A stretch of 64,000 bases of DNA, from positions 71,825-135,824 of the forward strand of contig VXMF01000036.1 of assembly GCA_009841225.1 (NCBI GenBank), read 5' to 3'. Every line of letters begins with the position of its first letter. Within the stretch, counting starts at the first letter, position 1. The notes below the pieces were generated by a model. That model had not been told where the DNA came from. It saw only the letters and a program-made list of their open reading frames with translations, and searched no databases. The DNA comes from Terriglobia bacterium (GTDB lineage: Bacteria; Acidobacteriota; Terriglobia; Bryobacterales; UBA6623). The position numbers were made by a program, and so were the translations under genes. Shown piece after piece: positions 9,239 to 19,297 of the stretch.

Positions 9239-12200
9239 ATGGACACTAGGGACGAGAGGACCGCCGGGGCTGTTTCGACCCGGCTTCGGGTCGCTTTGTA
9301 TCGCGCTGTTACGAGTCACTGGCGAAACCTGTTCGTCCTAGCGTTCTTGTGGGCGGCGGTGGGGCCTCTGGTCTCGGGGCAGTCGCAACCGGACGGCCTG
9401 ATTGGGGGCGTGGTTCGCCACGCGTCTGGCGATCCGGCGCGCGCTGCAACCGTCACGCTGTCACATTTGGCGAGCGGGACCGAGATATCGCTGCAGACCA
9501 ACGAGGCAGGAACGTACGAGGCCGCCGGACTGCCCAGCGGTCGCTATGCGATTCGGGTTGATTCAAGCGGACACGAATCCTTTGTCCGTACGGGTCTCGA
9601 ATTAGGGGAAGGGCAGACTTTTCGTCAAGACGCGATCTTGGTGTCTGTTGCCGCCGGCGGGGAGCGGACTGCCCCGAGCCCGCTAACCGCAGCTGCAACC
9701 GCACAAAGCGTCCGCGAAGTGAGGCCGGTTCCCGCCAGGCAGGCCGTCAGGGTCAAGCGCCGGACCGGCTACCTCTCCAGCACCAGCAAGCGCGGCTCGA
9801 GCGAGTTCCACGGAGCCCTGTATTCGCTGGTCGGGAACGATTCGCTGAATGCTCGCGGGTTCTTTGGCGCCAAGGCAAGACACCGACAGAGCAATTTCGG
9901 CGCGTTCGTCGGGGGGCCGTTCGTGAAGAACAAGACGTTCTTCAACTACCACTACGACCGGCTTGCAGTGCGCTCGGGGGAACAGTCGGGCTACGGCAAT
10001 TCCACTCCCACTCACCCGTTCCGGGTGGGCGACTTCGGCCGTTTGGTGACTCCGAGGGTGATTGCAATGGATGCCTTGGGCCGACCCGTTCGGCAGGGAC
10101 AGATCTTTGACCCCGCTTCAACAGCGCTGGCACGCAACGCGCCCGTCCGCGACCCGTTCCCCAACAACCGGATTCCGTCCGCGCACCCGCTGCGCAGCCG
10201 CGTGGCGGGCGGCGTGATCCCGCTCATGGTCAGCGCGGACCGTCCGGGCACTGAATTCAATGTCCAAGGCAATCCGCTCGGCGCTCAGGTTTGGCGGCTC
10301 GACGCGCCCAGCCATCACTTCAGGGTCAATCACTCCTTCAACGGCCGCGTGCGCGCCGCTCTGCTATTCAGCCGCATGTCGCATCCGGCTCTGCGCGACT
10401 GCGGCGGCGTCGACGGCTGCAGGGTGCGGAGCGATCCGGTGCAGAGTCCACACTTGAACGGCGACTACTACGGCACTGGAGTCTACGAGGACACCACGAC
10501 CCACCACCTAAGGCACCAGATCGACTGGGTGAAATCGGCTGGGGTGCTCAACCAAACCCATGTGGTCTACGACGAGTTCCATGTCCGCGGCCACTCACTG
10601 GCCGCTGGCGCAGGGTGGCAAGGGCGACTTTGGGGGCCGTCCGGCAACGGACTGGTTGCTACAGACGCCGGACCACCTGCGCTGACATTCACGGGCAACA
10701 CCCGGTATTCCCCACTGGGCAGCGAATGGGGGCGCTCAGGATTCCTCGCAAATCACCAGTACGGGATCGGTCACAACACGACATGGATCACCGGGCGTCA
10801 CACAGTCAAGATCGGCGGTGACTTTCGGCATCACAACTACCCTTTCCGGGGGTGGGCCAACAACGAGGCTGGCCATTTCAACTTTTCTAGGCTGCACACG
10901 GGAGGCTTCGACGAGACCGGTAACAACCTAGTCGCGACCGGGGATCCGTTCGCTTCGTTCCTGCTGGGCCAGGTCAATTCGGCGCGCTTCCAGATTCCGG
11001 ACTTCCCGACCATCACAGAGAACTTCTTCTCGTGGAGCATCGTGGACGAATACCGGCTCAGCGCGGACCTGACGATCACGATCGGGCTGCGGTTCGAGTA
11101 CCAGTCCGCGATTCGCGAGCGCGACGACAACATGTCGACCTTTGACCCGGCTGTGCCCAATCCGGGCGCAGGAGGCCGGCTCGGAGCGATGATCTTCGCT
11201 GGCGACGGGCCGGGCCGGACCGGCACTCGGACGCTGGAATCACCGCCGCGCGACGCCTTCGGACCGCGCATCGGAATCGCGAAGCGCATGGGTCAGCGCA
11301 CCATCGTCCGCGGCGGCTACGGCATCTATTACTCAGGAGTGCCGCACGGCCGATTCGACGCGGTGAACACCCTGGGATTCCGATTTCATCCCACGGCCAT
11401 TGATCTGAGCAACGGACGCGAAGCGGCGTTTCACCTGGACGCAGGCTTTCCGCAGGCAAACGTCGTATTGCCGCCAGCGATTGACCCGGCGGTTGGCAAC
11501 GACACATCGCCCGTGGCGGTTACTAGGGATCGCGCCACGATGGCACGGATCCAGGAATGGTCTCTGACGATTCAGCGCCGGGGCAGCCGCGGCGTGACCT
11601 TGGACTGGTCGTATACGGGAAACCGCGGCAGCCGCTTGATTGCCGACCGACGGGTGCTCGGGCCGGCTGCCAACGCGAACTCTCCGGAGATTCTGACCCA
11701 CGGGCCGGGCGTCCTCGGATCGCGGCTGGATGCCCAGACGGCTGCCGAGAGCGGCCTCGCGATGCCCTATTCAGGCTTTACCCGCACGGCCGTGCAGTCA
11801 TTGCGTCCGTTTCCCCACATGCTCAACATCGGATACTTGAACGTGCCGGCGGGCAACAGCTTCTATCACGCGATGCGAGCCAGGCTCGAGAAGCGTTTCA
11901 CGGACGGAGCGATCCTGCAGGCGAGCTACACGTGGTCCAAGCTTACCGGCATGGGAGCGGGGCGGATCCTCGCGGGGGACGGCCTGGGCCTAGGCCCCCA
12001 GAACCCGACCGATACCCAAGCGTTGGAGCGCGGCTTGAGCGCTCAGGACATTCCGCACAGGCTCCTGGCGGCGTTCACGCACCGCGTGCCGCTGTTCCAA
12101 GACAAGAGAACCGGCGTTGAAGCCAGGGTGCTGGGCGGTTGGGCCGTGTCCGGCAGCGTGAACATCGTGTCCGGCACGCCGGTCAATGTCGTCATGGCCA

Positions 12201-12598
12201 ATGACCTTGAACCGTTCCTGTTCAACGGGCAGAAGCGCCCCGACATTGTCAGCAACCGCGTGCGAATCGACCATGGCGACTCGTTCGATGCAGCGTCAGA
12301 CAGCGTATTCGACCGATTCGCATTCGCCGATCCCGGGCCGTTGCGATTCGGGAATGCGTCGCGCACCATGAACTTCGTGCGGGGCTTCAGCCATGTCGCC
12401 GAGAATCTCAGCTTGTTCAAGGACACTTGGATCAACCAGAAGTTCAAGCTGAGATTCGAGACTCAATTCGCCAATCTCTTCAACCGGACAGTGTTCTGCG
12501 ATCCAAATCGAAACTGGAGCGCGGCTTCGTTCGGTCGTGCCTTCTCTCAGTGCAATCAGCCGCGCAGGGTCCAGTTCGGGCTGCGCTTTGACTTCTAG
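9239..12598 (+). CDS. TonB-dependent receptor-like protein with CarboxypepD_reg domain, plug reduced
   Basis: 1119 residues from ATG 9239 (a TTG lies just before). After an unusually long N-terminal region (hydrophobic NLFVLAFLWAAVGPLVSG at about 29-46) comes a carboxypeptidase-regulatory-like domain (about 52-135: GGVVRHASGDPARAATVTLS). The barrel begins at the STSKRGSSEFHGALYS motif near residue 182, then GAFVGGPFVKNKTFFNYHYD. In the related receptor at 20937 the matching SGSNEFHG motif is near residue 243, because a plug of about 100 residues lies between. Here only about 45 residues remain, without the TLDG and VEEV plug motifs. The C-terminus is RRVQFGLRFDF. Ligand unknown. Confidence 0.85.
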   Translation: MDTRDERTAGAVSTRLRVALYRAVTSHWRNLFVLAFLWAAVGPLVSGQSQPDGLIGGVVRHASGDPARAATVTLSHLASGTEISLQTNEAGTYEAAGLPSGRYAIRVDSSGHESFVRTGLELGEGQTFRQDAILVSVAAGGERTAPSPLTAAATAQSVREVRPVPARQAVRVKRRTGYLSSTSKRGSSEFHGALYSLVGNDSLNARGFFGAKARHRQSNFGAFVGGPFVKNKTFFNYHYDRLAVRSGEQSGYGNSTPTHPFRVGDFGRLVTPRVIAMDALGRPVRQGQIFDPASTALARNAPVRDPFPNNRIPSAHPLRSRVAGGVIPLMVSADRPGTEFNVQGNPLGAQVWRLDAPSHHFRVNHSFNGRVRAALLFSRMSHPALRDCGGVDGCRVRSDPVQSPHLNGDYYGTGVYEDTTTHHLRHQIDWVKSAGVLNQTHVVYDEFHVRGHSLAAGAGWQGRLWGPSGNGLVATDAGPPALTFTGNTRYSPLGSEWGRSGFLANHQYGIGHNTTWITGRHTVKIGGDFRHHNYPFRGWANNEAGHFNFSRLHTGGFDETGNNLVATGDPFASFLLGQVNSARFQIPDFPTITENFFSWSIVDEYRLSADLTITIGLRFEYQSAIRERDDNMSTFDPAVPNPGAGGRLGAMIFAGDGPGRTGTRTLESPPRDAFGPRIGIAKRMGQRTIVRGGYGIYYSGVPHGRFDAVNTLGFRFHPTAIDLSNGREAAFHLDAGFPQANVVLPPAIDPAVGNDTSPVAVTRDRATMARIQEWSLTIQRRGSRGVTLDWSYTGNRGSRLIADRRVLGPAANANSPEILTHGPGVLGSRLDAQTAAESGLAMPYSGFTRTAVQSLRPFPHMLNIGYLNVPAGNSFYHAMRARLEKRFTDGAILQASYTWSKLTGMGAGRILAGDGLGLGPQNPTDTQALERGLSAQDIPHRLLAAFTHRVPLFQDKRTGVEARVLGGWAVSGSVNIVSGTPVNVVMANDLEPFLFNGQKRPDIVSNRVRIDHGDSFDAASDSVFDRFAFADPGPLRFGNASRTMNFVRGFSHVAENLSLFKDTWINQKFKLRFETQFANLFNRTVFCDPNRNWSAASFGRAFSQCNQPRRVQFGLRFDF

Positions 12599-12802
12599 CC
12601 GCGGCACCCGTCGCCTCGGCCAGACAGCGCCCTCGTCTAGGAGATGGCCCGATGAAGTCACGGATCCCTGACGGGGATCAGCAGCCTGCTGGCGGAACGC
12701 ATGCCGCATGAAATGCAAGTGTTCCTCTGCTATACTTCATGCGCCAACCGCCCCTCAGGGTAGGGAAGCCAAGCCTGGGGTGCGGGCTGCGAGGTCACAT
12801 CA

Positions 12803-13933
12803 ATGCTCAAGCACACGCCAATTCTTCTGGGAATGCTGGCGGTCGCCCCGTTTGCGGCCGCGCAGGCGCCTGCGGGTGCGGAGGACAATCCGGGGCTGAT
12901 CATCAGGGCGGAGACGAACCTCGTGGTGGTTCCTCTGCATGTCTACCAGAAGAAATCGTCGGTCAATGGCCTCGGACGCGAGGCATTTCAGCTCTTCGAG
13001 GATGGCGTGCCGCAAGAAATTGCGTTTGTCGAGGGGCCTCCGGCGGAAGGCGAGTCCGTAGAGGAGAGGTCGGTGCCCACGGAGATCATCTTCCTGATCG
13101 ATTTCAGCTACAGCGTTATGACACCGGGGCTGTTGGACTTCAACACTATCCGCAGCACCATGCTGGAAGGCCTCAGGAAGGATGTTCAGCTATCGGTCTA
13201 CGGCTTCGCGAGCAAGCTGAAGATCTTCACCGGCCCCACCCGCGATCTCGCCAAGCTCCAGAAGGCATTGGACCAGTCCTTCGCCTCGGAGGCTGGAGGA
13301 AGCCGCGTCTACGAAGCAATGATGCAGACAGCCCGCCATGCGGCAAACCGAGGCGGGAACGTCTCGCGGATGATGGTCGTCTTCTCCGACGGCCTCAGCA
13401 CGACGAACCTCGATCCGGAGCTGGTGGCCCGCTCGGCAAACGCTTTTGGAATTCCGATCTATCCTGTAGTCCTCGGGCATGAGCGCATTAGACAGCGCTC
13501 ACGAGGGCAGGTCGGCAATGTCGGCTTGGGGATCAGAGCGGGAACGACAGAGCACCGCCAGCCGAACCCGGCAGGCCTGGGAGGCGGCAACGAGCAAGGC
13601 GCCCGGCCGGGTGAACCGCAATTCGGCCCGAGGGCCAATCCGGTGCCGACCATGAATCGGCAATCGAACGCACGAAGCCAAGAGTCGCTCCAACAAGTGT
13701 TTGCCGACCTCGGCCCCAAGACGGGCGGACGCAGCTATGACCTGCCCGTCCTCAACAACAAGGTCATTCGCGAAATCCTCGGCTCTCTCTCGACGCTCGC
13801 CGAGACAGAGTACGTCGTAGGCTACTACCCGAAGTCAACGGACGCAGAACTCCAAGCCCACGCCGTTGAGGTGCGCTTGGCCAGCGATGAGATCGGCCAG
13901 CTCTATGGTGGGCGACGCTTCGTCGTTCACTGA
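12803..13933 (+). CDS. Acidobacterial VWFA-related domain protein
   Basis: 376 residues with signal peptide MLKHTPILLGMLAVAPFAAA. It opens with IIRAETNLVVVPLHVYQKK and LGREAFQLFEDGVPQEI, the standard opening of the Acidobacteria-associated VWFA family. The von Willebrand A fold follows (about 95-220) with a DxSxS MIDAS motif (IDFSYS), later MVVFSDGLST, and the C-terminal TEYVVGYYP motif. A Gln/Gly/Arg-rich linker (about 235-290) precedes the last segment. Such proteins are secreted or periplasmic and probably bind metal and partner proteins; the specific role is unknown. The gene appears monocistronic. Confidence 0.9.
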   Translation: MLKHTPILLGMLAVAPFAAAQAPAGAEDNPGLIIRAETNLVVVPLHVYQKKSSVNGLGREAFQLFEDGVPQEIAFVEGPPAEGESVEERSVPTEIIFLIDFSYSVMTPGLLDFNTIRSTMLEGLRKDVQLSVYGFASKLKIFTGPTRDLAKLQKALDQSFASEAGGSRVYEAMMQTARHAANRGGNVSRMMVVFSDGLSTTNLDPELVARSANAFGIPIYPVVLGHERIRQRSRGQVGNVGLGIRAGTTEHRQPNPAGLGGGNEQGARPGEPQFGPRANPVPTMNRQSNARSQESLQQVFADLGPKTGGRSYDLPVLNNKVIREILGSLSTLAETEYVVGYYPKSTDAELQAHAVEVRLASDEIGQLYGGRRFVVH

Positions 13934-14256
13934 GGCTCGCGCGCGGGCGGACTGGGGAAGAGCAACGCCGCCGCGAGGGACTTCCCGGCTAACGCAGCGT
14001 TGCGCATAGGCCGATCCTTGCCAGTACGATTCCGTACTCCGTTTCGGTCACAGACGTCACGAGCTGCGTTTGCGCGAGCCGCACCTACCCGTAGATCCGT
14101 TTGATGTGGTCCAGGAGCGGACGCCCCAGCGACGGCCGCCAGCCGGCCATGCGTCCCGTTGCCAGCTGGTGACCGCGGAACAGGGCAAAGCCGTAGCGGC
14201 CTCGCTCTCGTTGCTCGCCCTTGGAGCGGCCTTGCCCCCGACGCACGGGCAGACGA
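13934..14256. other. Intergenic region, no gene recognised
   Basis: A 323-base stretch between the VWFA gene and the end of leuS. Some short open frames cross it on both strands, but none has a recognisable protein motif or a clear ribosome binding site. No tRNA-like cloverleaf was seen. In many bacteria a small gene such as lptE follows leuS; I looked for it here and could not support it. Confidence 0.5.
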
Positions 14257-16701
14257 TCAGCTCACGACGAAGTTGACCAAGCGATCGGGGACTTCGATCA
14301 CTTTGCGGACCGTCTTGCCGTGCAGCATCGTGCGGATGCGCTCCAGTTCGCGGGCCCGCTCCGAGAGCTGCTCCTTGGGAAGGCCTTTCGGAACGCTCAG
14401 CCGGTCCCGCAACTTTCCGTTCACCTGTACGACCACCTGGACGCTGTCCTCCGCCGCAAGCGTCTCATCCACCGACGGCCAACGGGCGTCAAGCACCGGA
14501 GCTGCCTGCCCAAGCCGCTCCCACAGCTCTTCAGCGAGATGTGGCGAGAATGGGCTCAGCAGCCTCGTCAGGCCTTGCAGAACCTCCTGCATGACTTCTG
14601 GCGAGAGCTGCGATTCGCGGTCGAACAGTTCGTTGGTCAGCTCCATAATCGAGGCGATGGAGGTGTTGAAGTGCCAGCGCGTCTCGAAATCACGCGTGAC
14701 GCGTCCGATCGTCTGGTGGAGCTTGCGCAGGGCCGCGCGATCGGCCTCGTTCCTGGGTTCGCTGCTGGCTACGGTCTCCCCGTTGGCATTGCGCGCCACG
14801 ATGCGATAGACCCGGGAGAGAAAGCGCCACATGCCCTCCACGCCCTCGTCCTGCCAGTCCAGATCGCGATCCGGCGGCGCGGCGAACAGCGAAAACATGC
14901 GAGCAGTGTCCGAGCCGTATCTTTCAACCAGATCCTCGGGGCTGACCACGTTGCCGAGGTTCTTCGACATCTTGCGGCCATCGCGGATGACCATGCCCTG
15001 AGTGAACAGGCGGCTGACCGGCTCGTCCCAGTCGATCAGGCCCAGATCGCGCATCACTTTGGTGAAAAAGCGGCAGTAGATCAGGTGCAGCACGGCATGT
15101 TCGACGCCGCCGATGTACTGATCGATAGGAAACCACGACCGAGCCCTGTCCGGGCTGTACGGCTCGGAGCCGTTGCGGGCGTCGGTATAGCGGTAGAAGT
15201 ACCAGCTCGAGTCCACAAAGGTATCCATGGTGTCTGACTCGCGCTCGGCCTTGCCGCCGCACTTGGGACAGTCGACGTTCAGGAATTCCGCGACGCTGCG
15301 CAGCGGCGATTCGCCCGTGCCGGTGAGGGCCACGTTGTCGGGCAGAAGCACGGGAAGATCCTCGTCCGGCACGGGCACCAAGCCGCAGGCCGGGCACAAG
15401 ATGATCGGGATCGGCGTGCCCCAGTAGCGCTGTCGCGACACTCCCCAGTCGCGCAAGCGGAAGGTTACAGCGGCCTTGCCGAAGCCTTCGGCTTCCGCAT
15501 GTGCACTCATGCGCTCGATCGCCTCCTGGCTTGGCAAGCCGCTGAACTGGCCTGAATTCTCCAAGATGCCGTAGCCTGCGAACGCCTCGGTCATCTCGCG
15601 CTCCGAGGCGAGCTCGCCATCGGTCGGGCGTATCACGGGAGCGACCGGGATGTCGTGCTTGCGGCAGAACTCAAAGTCCCTCTGGTCGTGGGCCGGCACG
15701 GCCATGATCGCGCCAGTGCCGTAGCTCATGACAACGAAGTTGCCGACCCAAATCGGCACGTCCGGGCCGCCATACGGGTTCACCGCGTAGCGTCCCGTGA
15801 AGAAGCCGACCTTCTCGAGGTCGTCCGGGCTCTGGGTCGCCGCTTCCGTCGCCAGTTTCTGGCCTTCCTCCCCCAGGCCGAATTCGGCCACCAGCGGGTG
15901 AAGCGGGGCCAAGATCACGCAGGTCGCACCGAAGATCGTGTCGACCCGCGTCGTGAACACGCGAATCGGCTGGCCGGTGCCCTTGACGGAGAAGTCCACC
16001 TCCGTGCCGACGGAGCGACCGATCCAGTTGCGCTGCATCGTCAGCACGCGCTCGGGCCACCCGCCGGCCAGCTCTTCCAACGATTGGAGCAGCTCGTCCG
16101 AGTAGGCGGTCGTACGGAAGAACCACTGGTCGCGCTCTTGCAACTCGACTTGGGTGTCTTCGTGGCGCCAGCAGCAGCCGTCCACGACCTGCTCGTTGGC
16201 CAGGACTGTGGCGCAAGCGGGGCACCAGTTCACCGTGGCCTGCTTGCGATAGGCGAGGCCCTTCTCCCACATGCGCAGGAAGAACCACTGGTTCCAGCGA
16301 TAGTATTCCGGCTCGCAACTGGACATCTCGCAGTCCCAGTCGTAGCTGAAGCCAAACGTGCTCAGCTGCCGCTTCATGGCCGCGATGTTCGCGCGGGTCC
16401 ACGAGCGCGGGTCGCGTTTGTTCTTGATGGCTGCGTTTTCGGCTGGCAGGCCGAACGAATCCCAGCCCATGGGATGCAGGACGCGGAATCCCTGCATGCG
16501 CTTGTAGCGAGCGAGGGCGTCTCCGATCGCGTAGTTGCGCACGTGGCCCATGTGCAGCACCCCGGAAGGGTAGGGCAGCATCTCCAACACGTAATACTTG
16601 GGCTTGTCGGGATCGTCCGAAGTCCGATATACGGCATTTTGGTTCCAGAACCGCTGCCATTTCGGCTCGATTTCGCGCGGGCTGTAGGGTCTAGCCTGCA
16701 T
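14257..16701 (-). CDS. leuS: Leucyl-tRNA synthetase
   Basis: 814 residues, the usual bacterial LeuRS length. It charges tRNA-Leu in the cytoplasm. The class I signature is clear: HIGH box PYPSGVLHMGH (about residues 44-54) and KMSKS box written here as GRKMSKNLGN (about 577). The CP1 editing domain (about 220-410) contains the conserved TTRxDTIFGAT-type motif (VFTTRVDTIFGATCVILAPL). Zinc-like Cys pairs appear near WCPACATVLANEQ and the PACGLVP/CPKCG segments. The C-terminal part has the anticodon-binding helices and a VQVNGKLRDRL motif. The last position of KMSKS is Asn, a modest deviation. Confidence 0.97.
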   Translation of the reverse strand: MQARPYSPREIEPKWQRFWNQNAVYRTSDDPDKPKYYVLEMLPYPSGVLHMGHVRNYAIGDALARYKRMQGFRVLHPMGWDSFGLPAENAAIKNKRDPRSWTRANIAAMKRQLSTFGFSYDWDCEMSSCEPEYYRWNQWFFLRMWEKGLAYRKQATVNWCPACATVLANEQVVDGCCWRHEDTQVELQERDQWFFRTTAYSDELLQSLEELAGGWPERVLTMQRNWIGRSVGTEVDFSVKGTGQPIRVFTTRVDTIFGATCVILAPLHPLVAEFGLGEEGQKLATEAATQSPDDLEKVGFFTGRYAVNPYGGPDVPIWVGNFVVMSYGTGAIMAVPAHDQRDFEFCRKHDIPVAPVIRPTDGELASEREMTEAFAGYGILENSGQFSGLPSQEAIERMSAHAEAEGFGKAAVTFRLRDWGVSRQRYWGTPIPIILCPACGLVPVPDEDLPVLLPDNVALTGTGESPLRSVAEFLNVDCPKCGGKAERESDTMDTFVDSSWYFYRYTDARNGSEPYSPDRARSWFPIDQYIGGVEHAVLHLIYCRFFTKVMRDLGLIDWDEPVSRLFTQGMVIRDGRKMSKNLGNVVSPEDLVERYGSDTARMFSLFAAPPDRDLDWQDEGVEGMWRFLSRVYRIVARNANGETVASSEPRNEADRAALRKLHQTIGRVTRDFETRWHFNTSIASIMELTNELFDRESQLSPEVMQEVLQGLTRLLSPFSPHLAEELWERLGQAAPVLDARWPSVDETLAAEDSVQVVVQVNGKLRDRLSVPKGLPKEQLSERARELERIRTMLHGKTVRKVIEVPDRLVNFVVS

Positions 16702-16831
16702 CTATTCAGGTTAGCGGTCTTGGCGGGGCTGGGGTCGAGCTGCGCGAACGCGCTGACGGCACTGGAATAATGGTCGGGCGGACTCGTGCTTGGTAGTTCG
16801 CCGCGTATGCGCAGAGAGTTCCCCGGATTCC

Positions 16832-17350
16832 ATGGCTGAGGTGCATAGCGAATCGACAGCGGCCTCGATGAGGCTGCGGGATGTCACTGCGGAGGACTTG
16901 GAGGCCGTCTGGCGCATCAACGAGCGGTCCGTGCCAGCGGTCAACAGCCTCTCGCGGGAGCGGCTAGAGCGATTCGCGCGTGAGGCCGAGTATTTCCGGG
17001 TAGCCGAGTACTCCTCGCAGATCGCAGGTTTCCTGCTGTGTCTCGCGCCGGAAGCCGACTACGACAGCCCGAACTTCGGGTGGCTGAATGAGCGCTACGA
17101 CGGGTTTCTGTATGTCGACCGAGTGGCTGTGGACGAGAGCTTCCACGGGCGCGGCATCGCCCGTGCCCTGTACTTGGACGCCGCTGGAACGGTCCGAGAC
17201 CGTTTCCGGATGATCGCATGCGAGGTCAATCTGAGGCCTAGGAACGATGCCTCACTCAAGTTTCACGAGCGGCTCGGGTTCCGGCCAGTGGGCACTCGCG
17301 ATCACGGATACGTCGAGGTGCAATACATGGTGCGTGAGCTACCATTCTGA
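16832..17350 (+). CDS. GNAT-family N-acetyltransferase
   Basis: 172 residues from ATG 16832 (an in-frame start at 16790 would add 14 residues; ATG 16868 begins right at the domain). The GNAT fold is recognisable: MRLRDVTAEDLEAVWRINE at the start, a beta-strand YVDRVAVDESFHGRGIARAL that gives the acetyl-CoA pyrophosphate-binding Q/RxxGxG/A loop (HGRGIA), and NDASLKFHERLGFRPVGTRD in motif B. It resembles the group of acetyltransferases with an ACEVNLRPRN-type strand. The acyl acceptor cannot be told. It is divergent from leuS. Confidence 0.85.
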   Translation: MAEVHSESTAASMRLRDVTAEDLEAVWRINERSVPAVNSLSRERLERFAREAEYFRVAEYSSQIAGFLLCLAPEADYDSPNFGWLNERYDGFLYVDRVAVDESFHGRGIARALYLDAAGTVRDRFRMIACEVNLRPRNDASLKFHERLGFRPVGTRDHGYVEVQYMVRELPF

Positions 17351-17518
17351 CGAGGCGCAGCGCGGGGTCTTTGGAGAAGGCTCGTAGGTCGATGGGGCAA
17401 TCAATTCACCCGCCAAGCCGGGCTTGCTGCTCAGGATCGGAACGGGTGCACTCGGTGCAGACGGGTTGAGGGGCAAGCGTCTGGGCAGGTCTCTTATGGT
17501 CTTAAGCTGACAGTAGGC

Positions 17519-19297
17519 TTGGACGTGCGTATCGATCGGCCCAAAGCGATAGTTGACAGTCTAGGATCGATTCTCTTGGCGCTAGTCTTCGCGCTTGCGG
17601 TGTGTCCGTGGTATGCCTCGGCCCAAGGCGTGGCATCGAGAGGTGTTCGACCGACTCCGCGCGGAGAGCCTTCCGGCATCCCGTTCCATGCGCGATTCGT
17701 CGATGTGGCGAGAGAGGCCGGCCTAGTGCGGCCTACCGTCTATGGGGAGGCCGACTACAAGGACTACATCCTCGAAACCATCGGAGGCGGGGCGGCATGG
17801 CTCGACTATGACGAGGACGGCTGGATCGATTTGCTGATCATGGGCGGGACGCGGTTTGGAAATCCGAGTTCGGACAGTTCGCTGCAGCTACACCGCAATC
17901 TCGGTAACGGCACGTTTGAGGAAGTCACGAAGGCCGCCGGACTGCATCGGGTCGGTTGGGCCTCAAGCGCAACAGTCGGAGATTTCGACAACGATGGCCA
18001 CCAAGACATTTTCGTGACGTTTTGGGGGCAGAACGCGCTGTATCGCAATCTGGGAGATGCTTCGTTTGTTGACATCACGGGCGAGGCCGGATTGCTAGAC
18101 AGCGAGAGGCGTTGGGGGGCCGGCAGCACGTTTCTGGATTACGACAGGGACGGCTTCTTAGACTTGTTCGTCACAAACTACCTGCACTTCGACCCCGAGA
18201 CAAGTCCCGGCAAGGGCTCAGGGGCGAACTGCACATGGAAGGGCGTGCCGGTCAATTGCGGCCCGCGCGGATTGCCGCAGGGCCGCCACAGTCTGTATCG
18301 CAATTTGGGAGACGGCGTCTTCCAAGATGTCACTGAGGAGTCCGGCATCGGGGATTCTGCGCCGGGCTACGGCATGACCGCGGTTGCTGCCGATCTGGAC
18401 GGCGACGGATGGGTAGACCTTTATGTTGCTTGTGACGGCACGCCCAGCTTGCTGTTTCGAAACCTGGGCGATGGGACATTCCGCGAGGAGGGGCTAGAGC
18501 GCGGGGTTGCGTTGAGCGAAGACGCGATCGAGCAGGCCGGGATGGGCGTCGGCATCGGCGACTACGACTTGGACGGGGATCTGGACCTGTTCAAGACGCA
18601 CTTCTCGGACGATACAAATGTGCTCTACCGCAACGACGGCAGAGGGGTCTTCGACGATCGAACCATTGAGGCCGGTCTCGGGGTTGAAACGCGCTTCGTG
18701 GGCTGGGGTGCCGCGATCGCGGATCTCGACAACGACGGCTGGCCAGATCTTACCTACGTCACCGGCAGCGTCTACCCAGAAGTGGAGGAGAAGCTGCCGC
18801 ACTATCCGTACAAGACCTCGAATGTTGTGTTCCGCAATCTTGGCGCCGGTCGATTCGAAGAGCTGATCGAAGGGGCGGGACCGGGAATGGCCGCTGCCCA
18901 CTCGAGCCGTGGGGCGGCCTTTGGCGACTACGACAACGACGGAGACATCGACATGCTCGTTGTCAACATGAACGAGCCGCCGTCGTTGCTGCGCAACGAC
19001 CTCGCGGGCAGTGCGGGCTGGCTCCGACTGACGCTGCGCGGCGCGCCCAGTCGGTCGAACCGGGCAGCGATCGGCGCTCAGGTCGTTCTCCGCTACGGGA
19101 GCCACGTCCAGGCCCGCGCGGTCACGGCACAGTCAAGCTTCTACTCTGTTGACGATCCCCGCTTGCACTTTGGCCTCGGCTCGGCAAAAAGGGCGGACTT
19201 GACCGTTCGCTGGCCTTCCGGCGCAGAAGAGAAGCTGGAAGGGTTGCTGGCGGGGAGAGTGTACATTGTCGAGGAGGGCAAGGGGATCGTCCGATGA
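17519..19297 (+). CDS. FG-GAP repeat protein with ASPIC/UnbV domain (CRTAC-like)
   Basis: 592 residues starting at TTG 17519, with a hydrophobic export signal at about 15-37. It has at least seven DxDxDG calcium-type motifs in FG-GAP/VCBS repeats (for instance DYDEDGWIDLL, DFDNDGHQDIF, DLDGDGWVDLY, DYDNDGDIDML), predicting a seven-bladed beta-propeller. The C-terminus (about 500-590) is an ASPIC/UnbV domain: NRAAIGAQVVLRYG and DPRLHFGLGSAKRADLTVRW. Such proteins are extracellular or periplasmic and are often paired with TPR proteins, as here: the next gene overlaps by 4 bases. Confidence 0.9.
   Translation: MDVRIDRPKAIVDSLGSILLALVFALAVCPWYASAQGVASRGVRPTPRGEPSGIPFHARFVDVAREAGLVRPTVYGEADYKDYILETIGGGAAWLDYDEDGWIDLLIMGGTRFGNPSSDSSLQLHRNLGNGTFEEVTKAAGLHRVGWASSATVGDFDNDGHQDIFVTFWGQNALYRNLGDASFVDITGEAGLLDSERRWGAGSTFLDYDRDGFLDLFVTNYLHFDPETSPGKGSGANCTWKGVPVNCGPRGLPQGRHSLYRNLGDGVFQDVTEESGIGDSAPGYGMTAVAADLDGDGWVDLYVACDGTPSLLFRNLGDGTFREEGLERGVALSEDAIEQAGMGVGIGDYDLDGDLDLFKTHFSDDTNVLYRNDGRGVFDDRTIEAGLGVETRFVGWGAAIADLDNDGWPDLTYVTGSVYPEVEEKLPHYPYKTSNVVFRNLGAGRFEELIEGAGPGMAAAHSSRGAAFGDYDNDGDIDMLVVNMNEPPSLLRNDLAGSAGWLRLTLRGAPSRSNRAAIGAQVVLRYGSHVQARAVTAQSSFYSVDDPRLHFGLGSAKRADLTVRWPSGAEEKLEGLLAGRVYIVEEGKGIVR

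Noticed and set aside
13934..14256. lptE-like gene downstream of leuS
   Set aside because: A short minus-strand frame ends near 14095, but it has no lipoprotein signal, no start with a ribosome binding site and no LptE motif.
15655..16770. Plus-strand open frames opposite leuS (also 14221-15237)
   Set aside because: leuS is certain on the minus strand from HIGH to the C-terminal motif; the plus frames have no homologous motifs.
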